Shown here: piece after piece, positions 41,998 through 49,242 of the stretch
Position numbering within the stretch: the stretch's first letter is position 1
Layout: each line of letters opens with the position of its first letter
The notes under the pieces: model-generated
What the model saw: the letters and a program-made list of their open reading frames with translations, nothing else
Databases searched by the model: none
Told to the model about the DNA's origin: nothing
Position numbers and translations under genes: made by a program
Origin: Candidatus Peribacteria bacterium
Lineage (GTDB): Bacteria > Patescibacteriota > Gracilibacteria > Peribacterales > Peribacteraceae
DNA length: 64,000 nucleotides
Assembly (NCBI GenBank): GCA_023245865.1
Contig: JAHFJN010000001.1
Span: 661,537 to 725,536 of the forward strand
Direction of reading: 5' to 3'

Positions 41998-42613
41998 CGA
42001 TACCGGGCACGTCGCGGATTTCTTTGTTGATGACCTTCGCACCTTCAAACGTATAAATGTACGGTGTGCAGAGACCGATTTCGAGGACGGCAACTTGGTC
42101 GCCGGTGAGGTCGTCGAGATGCATCACCATCGGACGGAGTGAATTGCCGTGCGCGACGACGAGCACCGTTTTACTCGCATGGAGGAGCGGCAGAATCTGT
42201 TGCTCGGTGTAGGGCCAGACCCTGCGCTCGCAATCTTCGATACTTTCGCCCCCCGGCGGTCGCGTACTGTAACTCCTGCGCCAGAGAGAGACCTTCTCCT
42301 GTCCGTACTTTTCAGCGATCTCGGCCTTGTTGAGGCCCTGCAAATCTCCATAGTGACGTTCATTCAGTGCCTTGTCTTTTGCCACAGGAACCGTCGACTG
42401 TTTCAGTGTATCAAGAATGATCGTGAGAGTATCCTGTGCACGCACGAGATCTGATGTGAAGGCGGCATCGAAGTGAAATTCCGCCATTGCCTTCGCCGCG
42501 GTCGCGGCATCCTGCCTTCCTCGCTCCGTCAGCGGCACATCAGACCACCCCGTAAAGCGGTTTTCCAAATTCCACTGCGATTGCCCATGACGAACCAATA
42601 CAAGCGTACCCAT
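41945..42613 (-). CDS. gpmA: 2,3-bisphosphoglycerate-dependent phosphoglycerate mutase
   Basis: Interconverts 3- and 2-phosphoglycerate in glycolysis. 222 aa with Leu-Val-Arg-His-Gly-Gln-Ser-Gln-Trp-Asn (phosphohistidine), Phe-Thr-Gly-Trp, Asn-Glu-Arg-His-Tyr-Gly-Asp-Leu-Gln-Gly-Leu-Asn, Pro-Pro-Gly-Gly-Glu-Ser and Val-Ala-His-Gly-Asn-Ser-Leu-Arg. The C-terminal tail overlaps the convergent gene by 53 bases. No clear -10 box is seen at its start. Confidence 0.95.
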   Translation of the reverse strand: MGTLVLVRHGQSQWNLENRFTGWSDVPLTERGRQDAATAAKAMAEFHFDAAFTSDLVRAQDTLTIILDTLKQSTVPVAKDKALNERHYGDLQGLNKAEIAEKYGQEKVSLWRRSYSTRPPGGESIEDCERRVWPYTEQQILPLLHASKTVLVVAHGNSLRPMVMHLDDLTGDQVAVLEIGLCTPYIYTFEGAKVINKEIRDVPGIVTLGASQTEAKVEEGRV

Positions 42614-42649
42614 TGGATAGAAGGACGGATCTATGGTATACTAGAAAGA

Positions 42650-43030
42650 TTGAAAAACACATTCCACGTCCACCATCTGACCTCTCGTAAATTCAGCCAC
42701 ACAGTCGCCTGGGCGGTCGGCGTGAGTGTCGCCATTGTTATAGGAGTAGCGGGGCTCGGACGTGCGGCGCATAATTTTCAGGCGGCTCTCATCAATAAAC
42801 CCGACGTTGCGATCTATCTGCTCCTTCCGGATGAAAAATTAGGAAAGACGACGCTGATCAAAGCAAATAAAGAGGATACCGTCCGCGACTACCTCGCAGA
42901 GACCCCGCATGGACCGATGCTCGTAGAACTCAAAAAAACTGACAAGTGGTACGTTGCGCTCACCGAGCAGTTACATGAGGGTGCTGCCCTGCCCGAAGGA
43001 TCAACAGCGGAAACACCACCACGGCATTGA
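42650..43030 (+). CDS. Small membrane-anchored hypothetical protein
   Basis: From TTG 42650 the product has about 126 residues: a short basic N-terminus, one membrane helix at about 20-40 and an outer domain of about 85 residues with Val-Ala-Ile-Tyr-Leu-Leu-Leu-Pro-Asp. The TTG is chosen because TGG-TATACT (42634-42642) ends seven bases before it. The frame is also open back to an ATG at 42587 within gpmA. The 3' 71 bases overlap the convergent WecG-like gene. Function unknown. Confidence 0.5.
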   Translation: MKNTFHVHHLTSRKFSHTVAWAVGVSVAIVIGVAGLGRAAHNFQAALINKPDVAIYLLLPDEKLGKTTLIKANKEDTVRDYLAETPHGPMLVELKKTDKWYVALTEQLHEGAALPEGSTAETPPRH

Positions 43031-43706
43031 AAATACGCCCGATGCGGCGCGGATCGTGGAGGAGCCGCCACGCCCACTCGAGCCCCATACCCTGCAGAAA
43101 TTTCGGCGCGCGCTTTTGGATCCCCGCAAGGAAATCAAACGTACCACCGACCCCCATCGCTATGCGAAGCGTGGGAAGTTTATGAAGGTGCTTTGTAATC
43201 CACTGTTCCTGATGCGGCGAACCATACGCGACGAGGAGCAGATGCGGCTTGGCTTCATGGATTTTCGCGATGATTGCGGGGGCATCGGCATCTTTCGGTG
43301 AACCGGCAAACGTTCCGACGATCTTGAGATGCGGATTTCTCTGGCACAGAACTTCTGCGGCTTTTGTGGCAACGCCCTCTCCCGCTCCGAGGAGAAACAC
43401 CGGATGCTCAGGGCCGAGGAAGCTGCAGAGCTTCTGCACGGTATCGACGCCCGTCACGCGCTCCGGAATCTTCTGATTGGTAAAAGCTGCGGCCCAGAGG
43501 AGTCCCGTGCCATCGGGGAGATTCAGATCACTTGCTTGAAGCAATGTTTTGAATGAAGGATTTCGCTCAGATTCCACGAACATCTCACTATTGACCGTGA
43601 TCACCTGCTGCGGGCGCGGCACAACGAGCATTGCTTTGATCCGTTCAAGGGCATCCCGCCGCGTGAGCGGGTCGATGGGAACATTGAGAACTGTGACGCG
43701 GTCCAT
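42960..43706 (-). CDS. WecG/TagA/CpsF-family glycosyltransferase
   Basis: A GT26 enzyme of 248 aa that adds a second sugar to a polyprenyl-pyrophosphate-linked sugar. Motifs: Thr-Val-Asn-Ser-Glu-Met near residue 38, Pro-Asp-Gly-Thr-Gly-Leu-Leu-Trp-Ala, Arg-Val-Thr-Gly-Val-Asp, Leu-Leu-Gly-Ala-Gly-Glu-Gly-Val and Gly-Ser-Pro-His-Gln-Glu-Gln-Trp-Ile. The C-terminus with Glu-Trp-Ala-Trp-Arg-Leu-Leu is family-typical. TATTCT lies exactly six bases before the ATG and borders a family C repeat. Confidence 0.9.
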   Translation of the reverse strand: MDRVTVLNVPIDPLTRRDALERIKAMLVVPRPQQVITVNSEMFVESERNPSFKTLLQASDLNLPDGTGLLWAAAFTNQKIPERVTGVDTVQKLCSFLGPEHPVFLLGAGEGVATKAAEVLCQRNPHLKIVGTFAGSPKDADAPAIIAKIHEAKPHLLLVAYGSPHQEQWITKHLHKLPTLRIAMGVGGTFDFLAGIQKRAPKFLQGMGLEWAWRLLHDPRRIGRIFNAVVVFPLLILRAGQHPHVTAR

Positions 43707-43712
43707 AGATAC

Positions 43713-43718
43713 AGAATA
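43713..43718 (-). promoter_or_regulatory. -10 box, six bases from ATG
   Basis: TATTCT on the minus strand, then GTATCT and the ATG of the WecG-like gene. Confidence 0.5.
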
Positions 43719-43719
43719 C

Positions 43720-43783
43720 GGGAATAACGGAATAACGGAATAACAGGCCCCCGTTATTCTGATCCCCGTTACTCCGTTACTCC
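43720..43783. repeat. Family C repeat, octamer array plus inverted half
   Basis: GGAATAAC three times in tandem (43721-43744), then CCGTTATTC and two CCGTTACTCC-like units inverted. Sister of 29962-30025; both separate divergent promoters. Confidence 0.8.
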
Positions 43784-43792
43784 AATCTCCGG

Positions 43793-43798
43793 TATCCT
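43793..43798 (+). promoter_or_regulatory. -10 box, six bases from ATG
   Basis: TATCCT, then six bases and ATG 43805. Confidence 0.5.
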
Positions 43799-43804
43799 TA
43801 CAAT

Positions 43805-44392
43805 ATGCATAAATTCTGTCTCTTCATCATCCCTTCACTCCTGCTCACCGCTTGTGCGGCGGGAGCAAGCACCGATCCACTGGCTGAACGAACCCTCTCG
43901 GGAGGACTGCTGGAAATCGGCGATCAAAAAGCTCCGGTGAGAATCACACTCTTTTTGAATCACAGTTCCCCCTACAGTCAGCGATTCTTTCGCGATCTGC
44001 TTCCTCGCCTGACGGAGGACTTCGTTCGTAGTAACAAGGTGCGCCTCGACATCGTCCCGGTCGCATTCAAAAAATATCCGGAGAGTGCTTCTGATGCGAG
44101 TGCACTTTTTTGTGCCGCTGCGGAAGGCAAAGGACAGAAGATGAACGATCTCTTATTTGGCCCCACGACAACCCCGACGGAACAGAAAAAACAGCGCAGG
44201 TTGATCGGAATCAATGAAACTCTATATCAGGCATGTCTCAAAGGTACTGCGGTACAATCCGCCCTCTCTGCACAAAGCGCGATGGCCGCATCACGGGGTG
44301 TCACGCTGGTGCCCACCTACTTCATCAATGATGCTAAATATGTGGGGCTGCCGGAGTACAGCGATCTCAAGGGGCAGGTAACCTCACCCTAA
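43805..44392 (+). CDS. DsbA-like thioredoxin-fold lipoprotein without CxxC
   Basis: A 195-residue lipoprotein: signal peptide with lipobox Leu-Thr-Ala-Cys at about 14-17, then a thioredoxin-fold domain of the DsbA group with Gly-Asp-x-Lys-Ala-Pro-Val-Arg-Ile-Thr-Leu-Phe and the cis-Pro segment Val-Pro-Thr-Tyr-Phe-Ile-Asn-Asp near 175. The active site that normally reads Cys-Pro-[FYH]-Cys reads Ser-Pro-Tyr-Ser, so thiol-disulfide exchange is unlikely and a binding role is more probable. A family E repeat supplies the last codons and the stop. Confidence 0.75.
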   Translation: MHKFCLFIIPSLLLTACAAGASTDPLAERTLSGGLLEIGDQKAPVRITLFLNHSSPYSQRFFRDLLPRLTEDFVRSNKVRLDIVPVAFKKYPESASDASALFCAAAEGKGQKMNDLLFGPTTTPTEQKKQRRLIGINETLYQACLKGTAVQSALSAQSAMAASRGVTLVPTYFINDAKYVGLPEYSDLKGQVTSP

Positions 44393-44429
44393 CCCTCTCC
44401 TGCCTCCCATGTTCCATTCCAGGAGAGGG
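44383..44429. repeat. Family E repeat (ACCCTCTCC...GGAGAGGG)
   Basis: CTCACCCTAACCCTCTCC and AGGAGAGGG form a hairpin. Its TAA (44390-44392) is the stop codon of the lipoprotein gene. Confidence 0.75.
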
Positions 44430-44440
44430 AAACTTCGCCG

Positions 44441-44466
44441 CCCTTCGACTGTGCTCAGGGTGACAC
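44441..44466. repeat. Family B half element
   Basis: CCCTTCGACTGTGCTCAGGG followed by TGACAC, between the lipoprotein gene and trmD. Confidence 0.65.
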
Positions 44467-44474
44467 AAAAAAGA

Positions 44475-45155
44475 TTATTGCAAATTTTGTTGCCTCCATT
44501 TTTCTATCTCCTTATGGTTGCCACCAAGGAGAATATCGGGAACCTTCAGCCCGCGAAATTCTTCGGGACGCGTGAAGTGGGGGTATTCTTTTTTTCGACC
44601 CAATGTTTTACTGAAACTTTCCTCCTGCGCAGATTCCTCATGCCCGAGTACCCCCGGAATTTGTCGCGCCACAGCATCAATCAAGACCATCGCAGGCAAT
44701 TCGCCACCCGTGAGCACGTAGTCTCCAATCGAAATTTCTTCGTCGATAAAGCCTCCGTCGATGATCCGTTGATCGATCCCCTCATAGTGACCGCAGAGCA
44801 AGATCAACCACTCATGTTTTTTAGCAATGCCCTCGACCATCGCTTGCTTGAGCTTTTTGCCGCGTGGAGAAAAATAAATCCGGTGGGGCGTGCTCCCTCT
44901 CCCCTTGCGGGAGAGGGCCGGGGTGAGGGTACTCACTTTTTCAATCGCATTCACCACAACATCCACCCTCATCACCATCCCCGCCCCTCCACCGTACGGG
45001 CTGTCATCAACTTGGTGATATGTGCCGAGGCCGAATTGCCGCAGATCGTGGAGGTGAATATCGAGCAATTTGTCATCCTGCGCCCTTTTGAGGATGCTCT
45101 CCGTGAGAGGACCCTCAAACATCGCCGGGAATAACGTGATAACATCAATACGCAT
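44475..45155 (-). CDS. trmD: tRNA (guanine37-N1)-methyltransferase
   Basis: A SPOUT methyltransferase that makes m1G37 and prevents frameshifting. Motifs: Met-Arg-Ile-Asp-Val-Ile-Thr-Leu-Phe-Pro-x-Met-Phe at the start, Asp-Asp-Ser-Pro-Tyr-Gly-Gly-Gly-Ala-Gly-Met-Val-Met, Leu-Cys-Gly-His-Tyr-Glu-Gly-Ile-Asp-Gln-Arg and Asp-Tyr-Val-Leu-Thr-Gly-Gly-Glu-Leu. A family E repeat (44893-44930) is translated in frame as Leu-Thr-Pro-Ala-Leu-Ser-Arg-Lys-Gly-Arg-Gly just before the Ser-Pro-Arg-Gly-Lys-Lys segment. TATGCT lies exactly six bases before the ATG, which overlaps the divergent ATG at 45154. Confidence 0.95.
   Translation of the reverse strand: MRIDVITLFPAMFEGPLTESILKRAQDDKLLDIHLHDLRQFGLGTYHQVDDSPYGGGAGMVMRVDVVVNAIEKVSTLTPALSRKGRGSTPHRIYFSPRGKKLKQAMVEGIAKKHEWLILLCGHYEGIDQRIIDGGFIDEEISIGDYVLTGGELPAMVLIDAVARQIPGVLGHEESAQEESFSKTLGRKKEYPHFTRPEEFRGLKVPDILLGGNHKEIEKWRQQNLQ
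44893..44930 (-). repeat. Family E repeat inside trmD
   Basis: CTCCCTCTCCCC, then GGGAGAGGG and GGGTGAGGGT, a compact hairpin carried in frame in the coding sequence. Confidence 0.8.
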
Positions 45156-46047
45156 GGCGCAAGCATACTCTCCACCCCTCATTGGCATCTACATGCCAAC
45201 CTATGAGCCCAGTCCCACTCATTTAAAAGCGGCGATCGAATCGGTCCTCGCGCAAACCGAAACGCGGTGGGAGATGTTGATCCATGATGACGCATCGACC
45301 ATCGACGTGCGTGCGATCGTGGAACCGTACCTCAAAGATCCACGCATTACCTTCGCACGAAGTGAAAACCGTTTGGGGATCGGGGGGAATTGGAATGAAT
45401 CTTTAAAAATGTGTCATGGTGAGCGTAGTCGAACCACGACACCTTATATTCAACTCCTCTTCCAGGACGACACGTGGCATCCGCATTATTTGGAACGAGC
45501 ACTCGGGATCCTTGAAGCACACCCCGACATCGATTTTGTGTCCGCTGCCCATGAGTACCGGTACGAAGAGGGCATGAAAAACAACGCAGTGTACGAAGAG
45601 GTCCAACGCGCGCGAAGCGCGTTACAACCCGGACGGCACGATGGCAAAGAATTTCTGCGGATGTGGATAGAGCGGGAACTCCGTCCGAATTTGATCGGTG
45701 AACCGAGCTTTGTCATGCTGCGGCAGAGCTTGATGGAACAAACGGGATCATTTGATACCACGATGCAGCAGTGCCTCGACACCGACATGTGGCTGCGGTG
45801 CCTGCTCCACGGCAATATTTACATTCTGCAAGAATCACTCGGGTCATTTCGCGTGCACCCGCGGGGCGCAAGCGCGCGCAATGAAGAATTGGGTGCGGGC
45901 ATCTACGATCGCCTGCGGTGTTTTAATCACCTGATCAAAGTATTGCCAGCAGGCGAATTGAAGCACATCGCAGTGAGGGCGCGGAGCAAGGCGTTGGTGA
46001 AAATGGGTGTGAAGTTTCTAAAACGATTCATACAAAATTTTTCATAA
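45154..46047 (+). CDS. GT2 glycosyltransferase with repeat-encoded peptide
   Basis: A GT-A fold enzyme of about 297 aa: Ile-Gly-Ile-Tyr-Met-Pro-Thr-Tyr near the start, His-Asp-Asp-Ala-Ser-Thr, the Asp-Asp metal motif in Leu-Phe-Gln-Asp-Asp-Thr-Trp, and Asp-Thr-Asp-Met-Trp-Leu-Arg. The peptide Cys-His-Gly-Glu-Arg-Ser-Arg-Thr-Thr, just before the Asp-Asp motif, is encoded by a family A repeat (45411-45442). ATG 45154 shares two bases with the trmD start. TGA-TAACAT lies eight bases upstream. The 3' end overlaps the next convergent gene by 20 bases. Confidence 0.83.
   Translation: MAQAYSPPLIGIYMPTYEPSPTHLKAAIESVLAQTETRWEMLIHDDASTIDVRAIVEPYLKDPRITFARSENRLGIGGNWNESLKMCHGERSRTTTPYIQLLFQDDTWHPHYLERALGILEAHPDIDFVSAAHEYRYEEGMKNNAVYEEVQRARSALQPGRHDGKEFLRMWIERELRPNLIGEPSFVMLRQSLMEQTGSFDTTMQQCLDTDMWLRCLLHGNIYILQESLGSFRVHPRGASARNEELGAGIYDRLRCFNHLIKVLPAGELKHIAVRARSKALVKMGVKFLKRFIQNFS
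45162..45167 (-). promoter_or_regulatory. -10 box of trmD, six bases from ATG
   Basis: TATGCT on the minus strand, inside the first codons of the divergent glycosyltransferase gene. Confidence 0.5.
45411..45442 (+). repeat. Family A palindrome inside a glycosyltransferase gene
   Basis: GTGTCATGGTGAGC and GTCGAACCACGACAC, in frame, encoding Met-Cys-His-Gly-Glu-Arg-Ser-Arg-Thr-Thr-Thr. The inverted form occurs at 60689. Confidence 0.85.
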
Positions 46048-46909
46048 GGGTGGAAACATCCCTCACCTCCACCTCCTCTACGAGCGTCGTCTTCTTCCCT
46101 TGTCGTGGCACTAACCTCTCATAGAAATTCGGAACGTTTTCATTTTGATACAAGATCCCCGTTGCAATCTTCTTCGATGTATCGACGGCGAGCGCACGGG
46201 CTTTTTGGAAATCCGACGTATCGTGATTTTCGATCGTGTAGCAACGCTCAAGAAGATACTCATGCGTCGCGAAGTGATTGTACGTGGGGCAGGCTTGGAG
46301 CATGTCAACAAACGCGAAACCACGGTGCTTGATTGCAGCCTTCAAAATTTCCGACATCTCTGCAATGTTTCCTGAAAATCCTCGCGCGACGAAGGTGGGC
46401 TCGAGCGAGAAAATAAAGTCCATACTCGGGAGGGTCTGCTCGGGGATGCCATTGGGGGACGCGGTCATCGGTTGCCCTTGCGGCGTGAGTGCGCTCGCTT
46501 GGCCCGTGGTGAGACCATAATTACCGTTATTGTGGAGGACAAACACAATCGGGTAATTGCTGCGCACCGCATGAACAAGATGACCGATGCCTTCGGAAAA
46601 ACTCGCGCCATCACCGCCGAAAGCAAGCACAGGCAGATGCATATTTGCGAGCTTCGCACCCGCCGCAAAGGGCAACACGCGGCCGTGGAGTCCATGAAAA
46701 CGGTATCCGAGCAATTTATCGCTCATGTTGCCATGGCATCCGACGTCGTAGCAGAGCAGCACACCGTGTGGTGAGATATTCAATTCCACAAGCGCACGTT
46801 TGAGTGCGGTCCAGATGCCATAGTCCCCGCAGCCGTCGCACCAGGTGCATTGGGTGGCGCAAGAATAATCTTTCATGGTTGGGGCCGATGATTGGAGGGG
46901 GATGGACAT
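46028..46909 (-). CDS. 2-oxoacid:acceptor oxidoreductase, beta subunit
   Basis: The thiamine pyrophosphate-binding subunit of a pyruvate/2-oxoglutarate:ferredoxin(flavodoxin) oxidoreductase. About 293 aa: Cys-Thr-Trp-Cys-Asp-Gly-Cys-Gly-Asp-Tyr-Gly near residue 20 (iron-sulfur ligands), Asp-Val-Gly-Cys-His-Gly-Asn, Gly-Arg-Val-Leu-Pro-Phe-Ala-Ala-Gly-Ala-Lys and the TPP motif Gly-Gly-Asp-Gly with Asn-Asn-Gly-Asn-Tyr-Gly-Leu-Thr-Thr-Gly-Gln. It follows the alpha subunit by 32 bases. ATG 46909 or the internal ATG 11 codons later could be the start. The oxoacid used is not certain. Confidence 0.92.
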   Translation of the reverse strand: MSIPLQSSAPTMKDYSCATQCTWCDGCGDYGIWTALKRALVELNISPHGVLLCYDVGCHGNMSDKLLGYRFHGLHGRVLPFAAGAKLANMHLPVLAFGGDGASFSEGIGHLVHAVRSNYPIVFVLHNNGNYGLTTGQASALTPQGQPMTASPNGIPEQTLPSMDFIFSLEPTFVARGFSGNIAEMSEILKAAIKHRGFAFVDMLQACPTYNHFATHEYLLERCYTIENHDTSDFQKARALAVDTSKKIATGILYQNENVPNFYERLVPRQGKKTTLVEEVEVRDVSTLMKNFV

Positions 46910-46941
46910 ACATTCTGTAGAGATGCCATGCCATGGCGTCT

Positions 46942-48690
46942 CTACGCAGAGGTAATGGATACAATCTGATCATGTAATTTATCGTAGAAAAACGGCCTTC
47001 CATCATATTTTCGAATATGTTCACCATCGCGATATCCGCACTCCTGACGAAGCAATGTTTCGAGTTGTCCATTGTGATTGCCCTCAATGAAGATCACCTT
47101 CTTTGCTTTCGCCGCGAGCTTCTCGAATTTTTCCGTACGCAGAGGCCAGAGGTAGGTGAAGTGAAGATAACCAACTCCGCTTTTTGTAAGATTTTCAAGG
47201 ACATCCAAGATTGCACCCTTTGTACTGCCCCATCCTACCAACAATACATCCGGATTTTGACCACCAAACAATTCGGGATCCAACAATGTCTTCTTCATCG
47301 CCTCCGCTTTCCTCATCCTCTTCTCTATCTGCGTCACGGCATTTGCAGCAGTCTCATCGACGCTGCCATCAGCACTGTGTTCATCACCTTGTGCACAGTA
47401 CGTGACTGCCTCGCTTCCCGGTAACCAGCGCACCGAGATGCCATCTGTAATCTTCGGATCGTACCGATCGCCGCTCCTCAGTTTCTTCAAAGCGGTCGGC
47501 TGTACGATCAGTTTGCCACGATTGATTTGCATCGCACCTTGATCATACGGCTTCTGCGTATAAATCGCCTCCGCGATCTGCTTATCGGTGAGCACAATCA
47601 CAGGCGTCTGAAATTCCTCCGCGATGTTGAATGCCTCGGGCATAAGTCGGAACGCATCGTCACTATCACTCACCGCCATCACACACCGCGCGAATTCGCC
47701 ATGCGCGGTGTGAATAGCCATGAGGAGATCCCCCTGCGCCGTCCACGTGGGCAGACCCGTCGCGGGGCCCGGTCGCTGCGCCAGCACAAACACGGAAGGA
47801 TTTTCGATCATGCCATTCAATGAAACCGTTTCGCTCATGAGGTCAAATCCTCCTCCCGAGGTCGCAGTGATCGCGCGCGTCCCCATGAAATTTGCTCCGC
47901 TCATCATCTGCGCCGCGGTGATTTCATCTTCCGCTTGTTTGATCACCATGCCGGTCTCGTTCTGGATGTCTGCGATGTAACTGAGCAGCGGTGAGCTCGG
48001 GGTCATCGGGTAGCCCGCATACAAGCGACAGCCCGCATGGACGATTCCGAGTCCCATTGCTTGGCTGCCGGTGAGGAGCAGCTGCTTGCTCCATTGTTTA
48101 TCGGGAGCCGGAAGGGCGACGTGCAATGCAGATGTGTGCATGGTGTGGTGTGCAAAGCCCTCATCAATCACCTGCATGTTTTTTGTCAGTTGATCTTTCT
48201 TCTTAGAAAAACGCTCGGAGACAAGTTCTTTGAGAAGTACTTTGTCCCCGCCAAACGCCGCCCACACGAACGCCGCAAAAAAGACATTCCCCAAAATCGG
48301 CTTCGCCTTGAGCTTCGCGAGCACTTCCTCGATCGGGAGGAAGACGACCTGCAGTTTATTTTTTTTGATGATCGCTTGATGCTGAGAAGAAAACTTCCAG
48401 TCTTTGGACTCATGCACGAGAACCCCCCCTTCTTTGAGTTCAGAAAGATTCTGCTCAAAGCCATGGTGATTGAGCGCAACGAGCACGTTCACGTGTTCTT
48501 CGGTACTGCGAATCAATGCATCGGACACATCGATCTGATAGCTCCCGTGCCCGCCTTTGATGAGGGACATATATTCACGGTAGCCAAACACGCAGTAGCC
48601 GCTGCGTTTGAACGCCTTCGCGAGGATCTCGCCGATGGAGATGATGCCTTGTCCCGAGGCGCCGACGATTTTTAATGAAATGCGTTCCAT
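46942..48690 (-). CDS. 2-oxoacid:acceptor oxidoreductase, fused gamma-alpha subunit
   Basis: A 582-aa fusion. Residues 1-190 are the gamma domain (Gly-Ala-Ser-Gly-Gln-Gly-Ile-Ile-Ser, then Lys-Gly-Gly-His-Gly-Ser-Tyr). The alpha domain follows with Gly-Tyr-Pro-Met-Thr-Pro-Ser-Ser-Pro, Glu-Asp-Glu-Ile-Thr-Ala-Ala, Thr-Ser-Gly-Gly-Gly-Phe-Asp-Leu-Met and Gln-Arg-Pro-Gly-Pro-Ala-Thr-Gly. It decarboxylates a 2-oxoacid to acyl-CoA and passes electrons to an acceptor. The flavodoxin gene ends seven bases upstream, which makes flavodoxin a likely acceptor. Confidence 0.93.
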   Translation of the reverse strand: MERISLKIVGASGQGIISIGEILAKAFKRSGYCVFGYREYMSLIKGGHGSYQIDVSDALIRSTEEHVNVLVALNHHGFEQNLSELKEGGVLVHESKDWKFSSQHQAIIKKNKLQVVFLPIEEVLAKLKAKPILGNVFFAAFVWAAFGGDKVLLKELVSERFSKKKDQLTKNMQVIDEGFAHHTMHTSALHVALPAPDKQWSKQLLLTGSQAMGLGIVHAGCRLYAGYPMTPSSPLLSYIADIQNETGMVIKQAEDEITAAQMMSGANFMGTRAITATSGGGFDLMSETVSLNGMIENPSVFVLAQRPGPATGLPTWTAQGDLLMAIHTAHGEFARCVMAVSDSDDAFRLMPEAFNIAEEFQTPVIVLTDKQIAEAIYTQKPYDQGAMQINRGKLIVQPTALKKLRSGDRYDPKITDGISVRWLPGSEAVTYCAQGDEHSADGSVDETAANAVTQIEKRMRKAEAMKKTLLDPELFGGQNPDVLLVGWGSTKGAILDVLENLTKSGVGYLHFTYLWPLRTEKFEKLAAKAKKVIFIEGNHNGQLETLLRQECGYRDGEHIRKYDGRPFFYDKLHDQIVSITSA

Positions 48691-48696
48691 AGTGTG

Positions 48697-49167
48697 TCAG
48701 TTAGAGCGGAGTCGAGAACTTGTAGTTAAAAACGTTTTCGCCCAGTCCTTAATGATTTTTTCCTGCCCATACGGCTCATTGATGATCCTTAAGGTCGGCT
48801 CGATCAAAATTCCATGATGCGTCCGGACGAATTCCTCCAGATGATCCGCTGCGCGACAGGTGAAGTGATAGCGGTCATCGCCAAGTCCGATCACTGCGAC
48901 CTGTTTGCCTTTGAGATCAATGTCTTTCGCACGCTCACGCAAGAACGCATGCATGTGGGGATTCAATTGCCCCTCCGCCCCACCCGTGTTCCACGTACCG
49001 CTCGCGAGAATGAGGGCATCACCCTTGAGTAAATCTTCCGGCTGCGCCTGCTCCGCGCGCCGCGTTTTTACGTCATGGTGAGCCTGCCGAACCATGTCGC
49101 AGCATTGATCAACCACATACTCCGTATGCCCGCTCGTCGATGCATAGATGCAATGCACGGATACCAT
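48697..49167 (-). CDS. Flavodoxin
   Basis: A small FMN electron carrier of about 156 aa. The phosphate loop Ala-Ser-Thr-Ser-Gly-His-Thr-Glu begins near residue 8. Gly-Thr-Trp-Asn-Thr-Gly-Gly and Gly-Leu-Gly-Asp-Asp-Arg-Tyr-His-Phe match the isoalloxazine loops. It leads the oxidoreductase operon. A family A repeat (49071-49097) encodes Met-Val-Arg-Gln-Ala-His-His-Asp-Val in frame in the first helix. The start at ATG 49167 is set by TACAAT exactly six bases upstream, not the ATG eight codons earlier. Confidence 0.88.
   Translation of the reverse strand: MVSVHCIYASTSGHTEYVVDQCCDMVRQAHHDVKTRRAEQAQPEDLLKGDALILASGTWNTGGAEGQLNPHMHAFLRERAKDIDLKGKQVAVIGLGDDRYHFTCRAADHLEEFVRTHHGILIEPTLRIINEPYGQEKIIKDWAKTFLTTSSRLRSN
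49071..49097 (-). repeat. Family A minimal palindrome inside flavodoxin gene
   Basis: CGTCATGGTGAGCC-TGCC-GAACCATG. The same ends surround a longer insert at 25749-25793. Confidence 0.8.
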
Positions 49168-49173
49168 GGCCCG

Positions 49174-49179
49174 ATTGTA
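49174..49179 (-). promoter_or_regulatory. -10 box of flavodoxin gene, six bases from ATG
   Basis: TACAAT on the minus strand with TG upstream, then CGGGCC and ATG. Likely drives the flavodoxin-oxidoreductase operon. Confidence 0.55.
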
Positions 49180-49208
49180 CATCGGGGACATTAAGAACCT
49201 ATAGCTAA

Positions 49209-49232
49209 AGAGGCTGCCTGATGAACAGACAG
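49209..49232 (-). terminator. Hairpin after the gene at 49243
   Basis: On the minus strand GGCTGTCTG pairs with CAGGCAGCC (one mismatch), followed by TCTTT, 11 bases after the stop. A modest terminator. Confidence 0.45.
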
Positions 49233-49242
49233 CCCCCTTCGC

